The translations under genes and the position numbers were made by a program. DNA of 64,000 nucleotides. Origin: an uncultured Bacilli bacterium (GTDB lineage Bacteria; Bacillota_I; Bacilli_A; ML615J-28; CAG-313). Shown here piece after piece: positions 61,470 to 64,000 of this stretch (positions within the stretch are counted from its first letter, which is position 1; each line of letters begins with the position of its first letter). Below the pieces are notes generated by a model. It was not told the origin of the DNA, made no database searches, and saw only the letters and a program-made list of their open reading frames with translations. The DNA lies in NCBI GenBank assembly GCA_934140285.1, contig CAKPBI010000004.1, positions 1 to 64,000 on the forward strand. The letters are read 5' to 3'.

Positions 61470-64000
61470 ATGAAGAAAATAATTAGATTATTTGTTTTAA
61501 TATTAGTTTTTATAAACTTAATTAATTTACAATTTTTTCAAAACACTAAAAAAATTTTTAATAGTTCCAATATTAATAATCAAAATTATAATATTGAAGA
61601 AATAATTCAACAGAATGAAAAATATCAACAAAATGAAAATTATACGTTAATTTCAACTTTTCATGATATTGCAGATGGATACATAGGAAATTGTTATAAT
61701 AATGAAGAATAGTCTCAATCTTCGCTAGTAGAGTATTCGTTAGATAGTAATAAAAAATGTAATGACAATTGTATATCCCATGGCCCAGGGCGTGAAAATG
61801 GAGGTACTGGTCTTCTAGATAGTGGCTGTAGAAATTATAAGGGGGATTCATATGGTAATTATGGATCATTAAGCATTCCTTTTTGGATAAATATGAATTC
61901 AATGAATACAATTGAAAATATAGCTGATAGAAATGAATTAATTAACGATATCAGATATCAAGCTTCATTATGGAACTCTATTCAAATGCATGATGGATCT
62001 GGAACTTTGATTTATTTTTATGAAGTTGGTATAGGAGAAAATTCAAGACCTGGTAAGATTAATGGTAAAAAGGTTATTGAAATATTGAGAAAAGATGGAG
62101 ATTATTCTGGCGAATTTTCTTCTTGGGATTTACAAATCCGAATTGATTATCCAGGTAGACATGTTGATACTCCACTACATGAAATGGGGCATGTATTGGG
62201 CTTAGATGATTTAGATGATGAAGATAATGGAATTCCTAAGGGTACCCATAAATCCATTATGGGCTATTTAAGAGGAACAACTAGAAATACTATTGATGAT
62301 GCGATAAAGTATCAAGACATACAAGGTGTTGCGGTACTAAATAATATTCATACTGAGCATCAATATAATAGATATGTAATTAAAAATAATAAATATTTAA
62401 ATATATGTTTCTATTGTGATAAAATAGATTCAACAAGTTCTGCCAAAAGTGGTGCACAGATGATGCAAAATGAAGAAAATTGTGTTCATGATTATCAACA
62501 GCTGGTTTCATGTGGTCAAAATCATTGGTTAAAGTGTACAAAATGTTATAAAGTAGTTAAAAGTGAATTTAGAATTGGCTGTGAAAATCAAAATGGTTCG
62601 CGCGTTATAAAAATTCTAGAGCCATTAAATAGTAATACAACTTATATAATAATACCTGATCAAATTGGTGGATTAAGTGTGACTAGTATTGGTGCTGAAG
62701 CATTTAAGGGGTGTGCAAGTTTACAAAGCATTTATATATCTGACAGTGTAAAAAACATAGATGCTAGTGCTTTTGAAAATTGTTATTCTTTACAAAGCAT
62801 AACTCTATTTTATAATTTGACCTCAATAGGTAATTCTGCTTTCAAGGGGTGTGCAAGTTTACAAGATGTTTATATATCTAATAATGTAAAATATATAGAT
62901 ACAAGTGCATTTGAAGGTTGTTCATATTTACAGTCAATTAGACTGTCAAATAGTTTAATTGCTATAGGTAGTTCCGCATTCAAAGGTTGCGCAAGTTTAC
63001 AAACCATTTATATGTTTGATAGTGTAACAAACATAGATACAAGCGCCTTTGAAGGCTGTTCATATTTGAAGTCAGTAACGTTATCAAATAATTTAATCGC
63101 TATAGGAAGTTCTGCATTCAAAGGATGTGCTAGCTTAGCTAGGATCACTATACCAAATAGTGTAACAAACATTGATCCAAATACCTTTGAGAATTGCACA
63201 TCATTAGAAAGTGCAACTTTATCTAATTCATTAACAAGTATAGGTACCTCTGTTTTTAAAGACTGTCACAAATTAACAAGCATCACTATTCCGGATACTG
63301 TAACAAACTTTGATCCAAATGCCTTTGAGAATTGTACATCATTAGAAAGCGTAACTTTATCTAATTCATTAACAAGTATAGGAACTTCAGTCTTTAAAGG
63401 CTGTACTAGTTTAAAAGGAATCACTATTCCAAATACTGTAACAAATATTGATTCAAATGCTTTTGAATGCTGTACAAGATTGAAAGAAGTAATCCTATCT
63501 AATACTTTACATGCTATAGGAACTCAAGCCTTTAAAGATTGTACTAGATTATCATCTATAGTATTCCCAAGTAGTGTTCAATATATTGACGATGAAGCAT
63601 TTAAAAATTGTTCAGCTTTATCTTTAGTTACTGTAAATAGAGAAATATCAGATATTACTAATCTTGGTGAAAATGTATTTGAAGGTACTCGTACTAACCT
63701 CCAAATAGTTGTACCAACCAACAGAATAGCTGAATATAAAAACAAAGTATACTGGTCAAGTTATCGTAATAAAATAATACCATCAGGTCAATACTCTGAA
63801 CTAACACTAAATTGTGAAAGTAATTTAAGTAACATAGTTAACTTAAATCAATCTTATAATAAACTATATAAATTAAATGTCAATTGTTCAAAAGCATACA
63901 AATTTAATGTAACTTCAACAATAGATGTTATTATAATTGTTTATGATATCAATATGAATGTGCTAAGTAATAGTTGTAATATCGCAACCCCATTCTTATC
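61470..64000 (+). pseudogene. Secreted metzincin protease / BspA-type LRR protein, split by one TAG, 3'-truncated by the window
   Basis: Starting at ATG 61470, a signal peptide (about 1-22) and a Gln/Asn-rich segment lead to TAG at 61710-61712. The same frame then stays open to the window end, about 760 codons. It encodes a zinc-protease domain with HEMGHVLGLDD (62190-62222), a HExxHxxGxxD metzincin motif, and a downstream SIMGY Met-turn; a small CxxC zinc-ribbon-like part (about 62487-62550); then at least ten BspA-type LRR_5 repeats (IGxxAFKGCxSL units, about 62670-63620). No ribosome site precedes the first ATG after the stop (61893), so the frame is probably one gene. CAG to TAG would explain it by a single change. 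It is disrupted, read through, or carries a sequencing error. Confidence 0.8.

Noticed and set aside
61710..61712. TAG read as a sense codon (code reassignment)
   Set aside because: TAG ends clearly complete genes here (gapA, the amidohydrolase, both ABC genes' neighbours), so general TAG recoding is not supported.
62670..63620. CRISPR or tandem DNA repeat array
   Set aside because: The periodicity of about 69 nt comes from LRR_5 protein repeats in an open frame, not from spaced identical repeats.
1..64000. tRNA, rRNA, insertion sequence or prophage genes
   Set aside because: No cloverleaf, rRNA-like stretch, transposase, integrase or phage structural gene was recognised in the regions examined.

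Overview
The window is AT-rich (roughly 30% GC by eye) and densely coded. It uses the standard code: TGA, TAG and TAA all end genes, and Trp is TGG. It looks like a low-GC monoderm bacterium of the Bacilli (Firmicutes). The pointers are many lipobox lipoproteins, SipW/TasA-type secretion, a trmR-trhP1-trhP2-greA-mtnN gene order like that of Bacillus, and AGGAGG-type ribosome sites. InlB-type repeats, GH18 enzymes and BspA-type leucine-rich repeats suggest a host- or gut-associated, possibly uncultured lineage. Nothing in the window fixes the genus. Housekeeping promoters often read TTGTAA or TTGCAA, 17 nt, TATAAT.

Layout. 1-2.2 kb: the end of a GH18 surface enzyme. 2.2-8 kb: cytidine-deaminase-like protein, YwaF-like membrane protein, SUFU-domain protein, a csaA reading frame with two in-frame stops, gapA and an amidohydrolase. 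8-10 kb: ECF sigma factor with a membrane-anchored partner. 10-13 kb (minus strand): MATE transporter and M18 aminopeptidase. 13-18.7 kb: anchored MBL-fold hydrolase, HEPN-like protein and a heterodimeric ABC exporter. 18.8-22.4 kb: a malate/lactate operon (Ldh-family dehydrogenase, malic enzyme, LarA). 22.4-25.5 kb: GH18 lipoprotein and a small lipoprotein. 25.5-27.65 kb: an AAA ATPase/TOPRIM-like pair, probably antiphage, between two nearly identical terminators. 27.7-30.7 kb: GNAT, guanylate-kinase-like protein, DUF1461 membrane protein, YgjP-like metallopeptidase. 30.8-32.9 kb: two-component system.

33.2-46.1 kb is the most striking region. It holds two SipW-type signal peptidases, a TasA-like secreted protein, further exported proteins with TasA-like signals or folds, and a 2281-residue surface protein with GLUG-like repeats. 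It is followed by an XRE regulator with a long helical C-terminal region. I read this as an extracellular fibre or matrix locus. Two strong RNA structures flank the TasA-like gene and probably set its expression relative to the other genes.

46.4-57.4 kb: regulator, wobble-uridine tRNA modification genes (trmR, trhP1, trhP2), hemolysin-III protein, greA, mtnN and two MacB-like ABC proteins. 57.4-64 kb: tcdA (minus), then a divergent consensus promoter driving a structured leader or ncRNA, a run of five small lipoproteins (two are a recent duplicate pair), and a secreted metzincin/LRR protein interrupted by one TAG codon and running off the window. No tRNA, rRNA, CRISPR array or insertion sequence was recognised.
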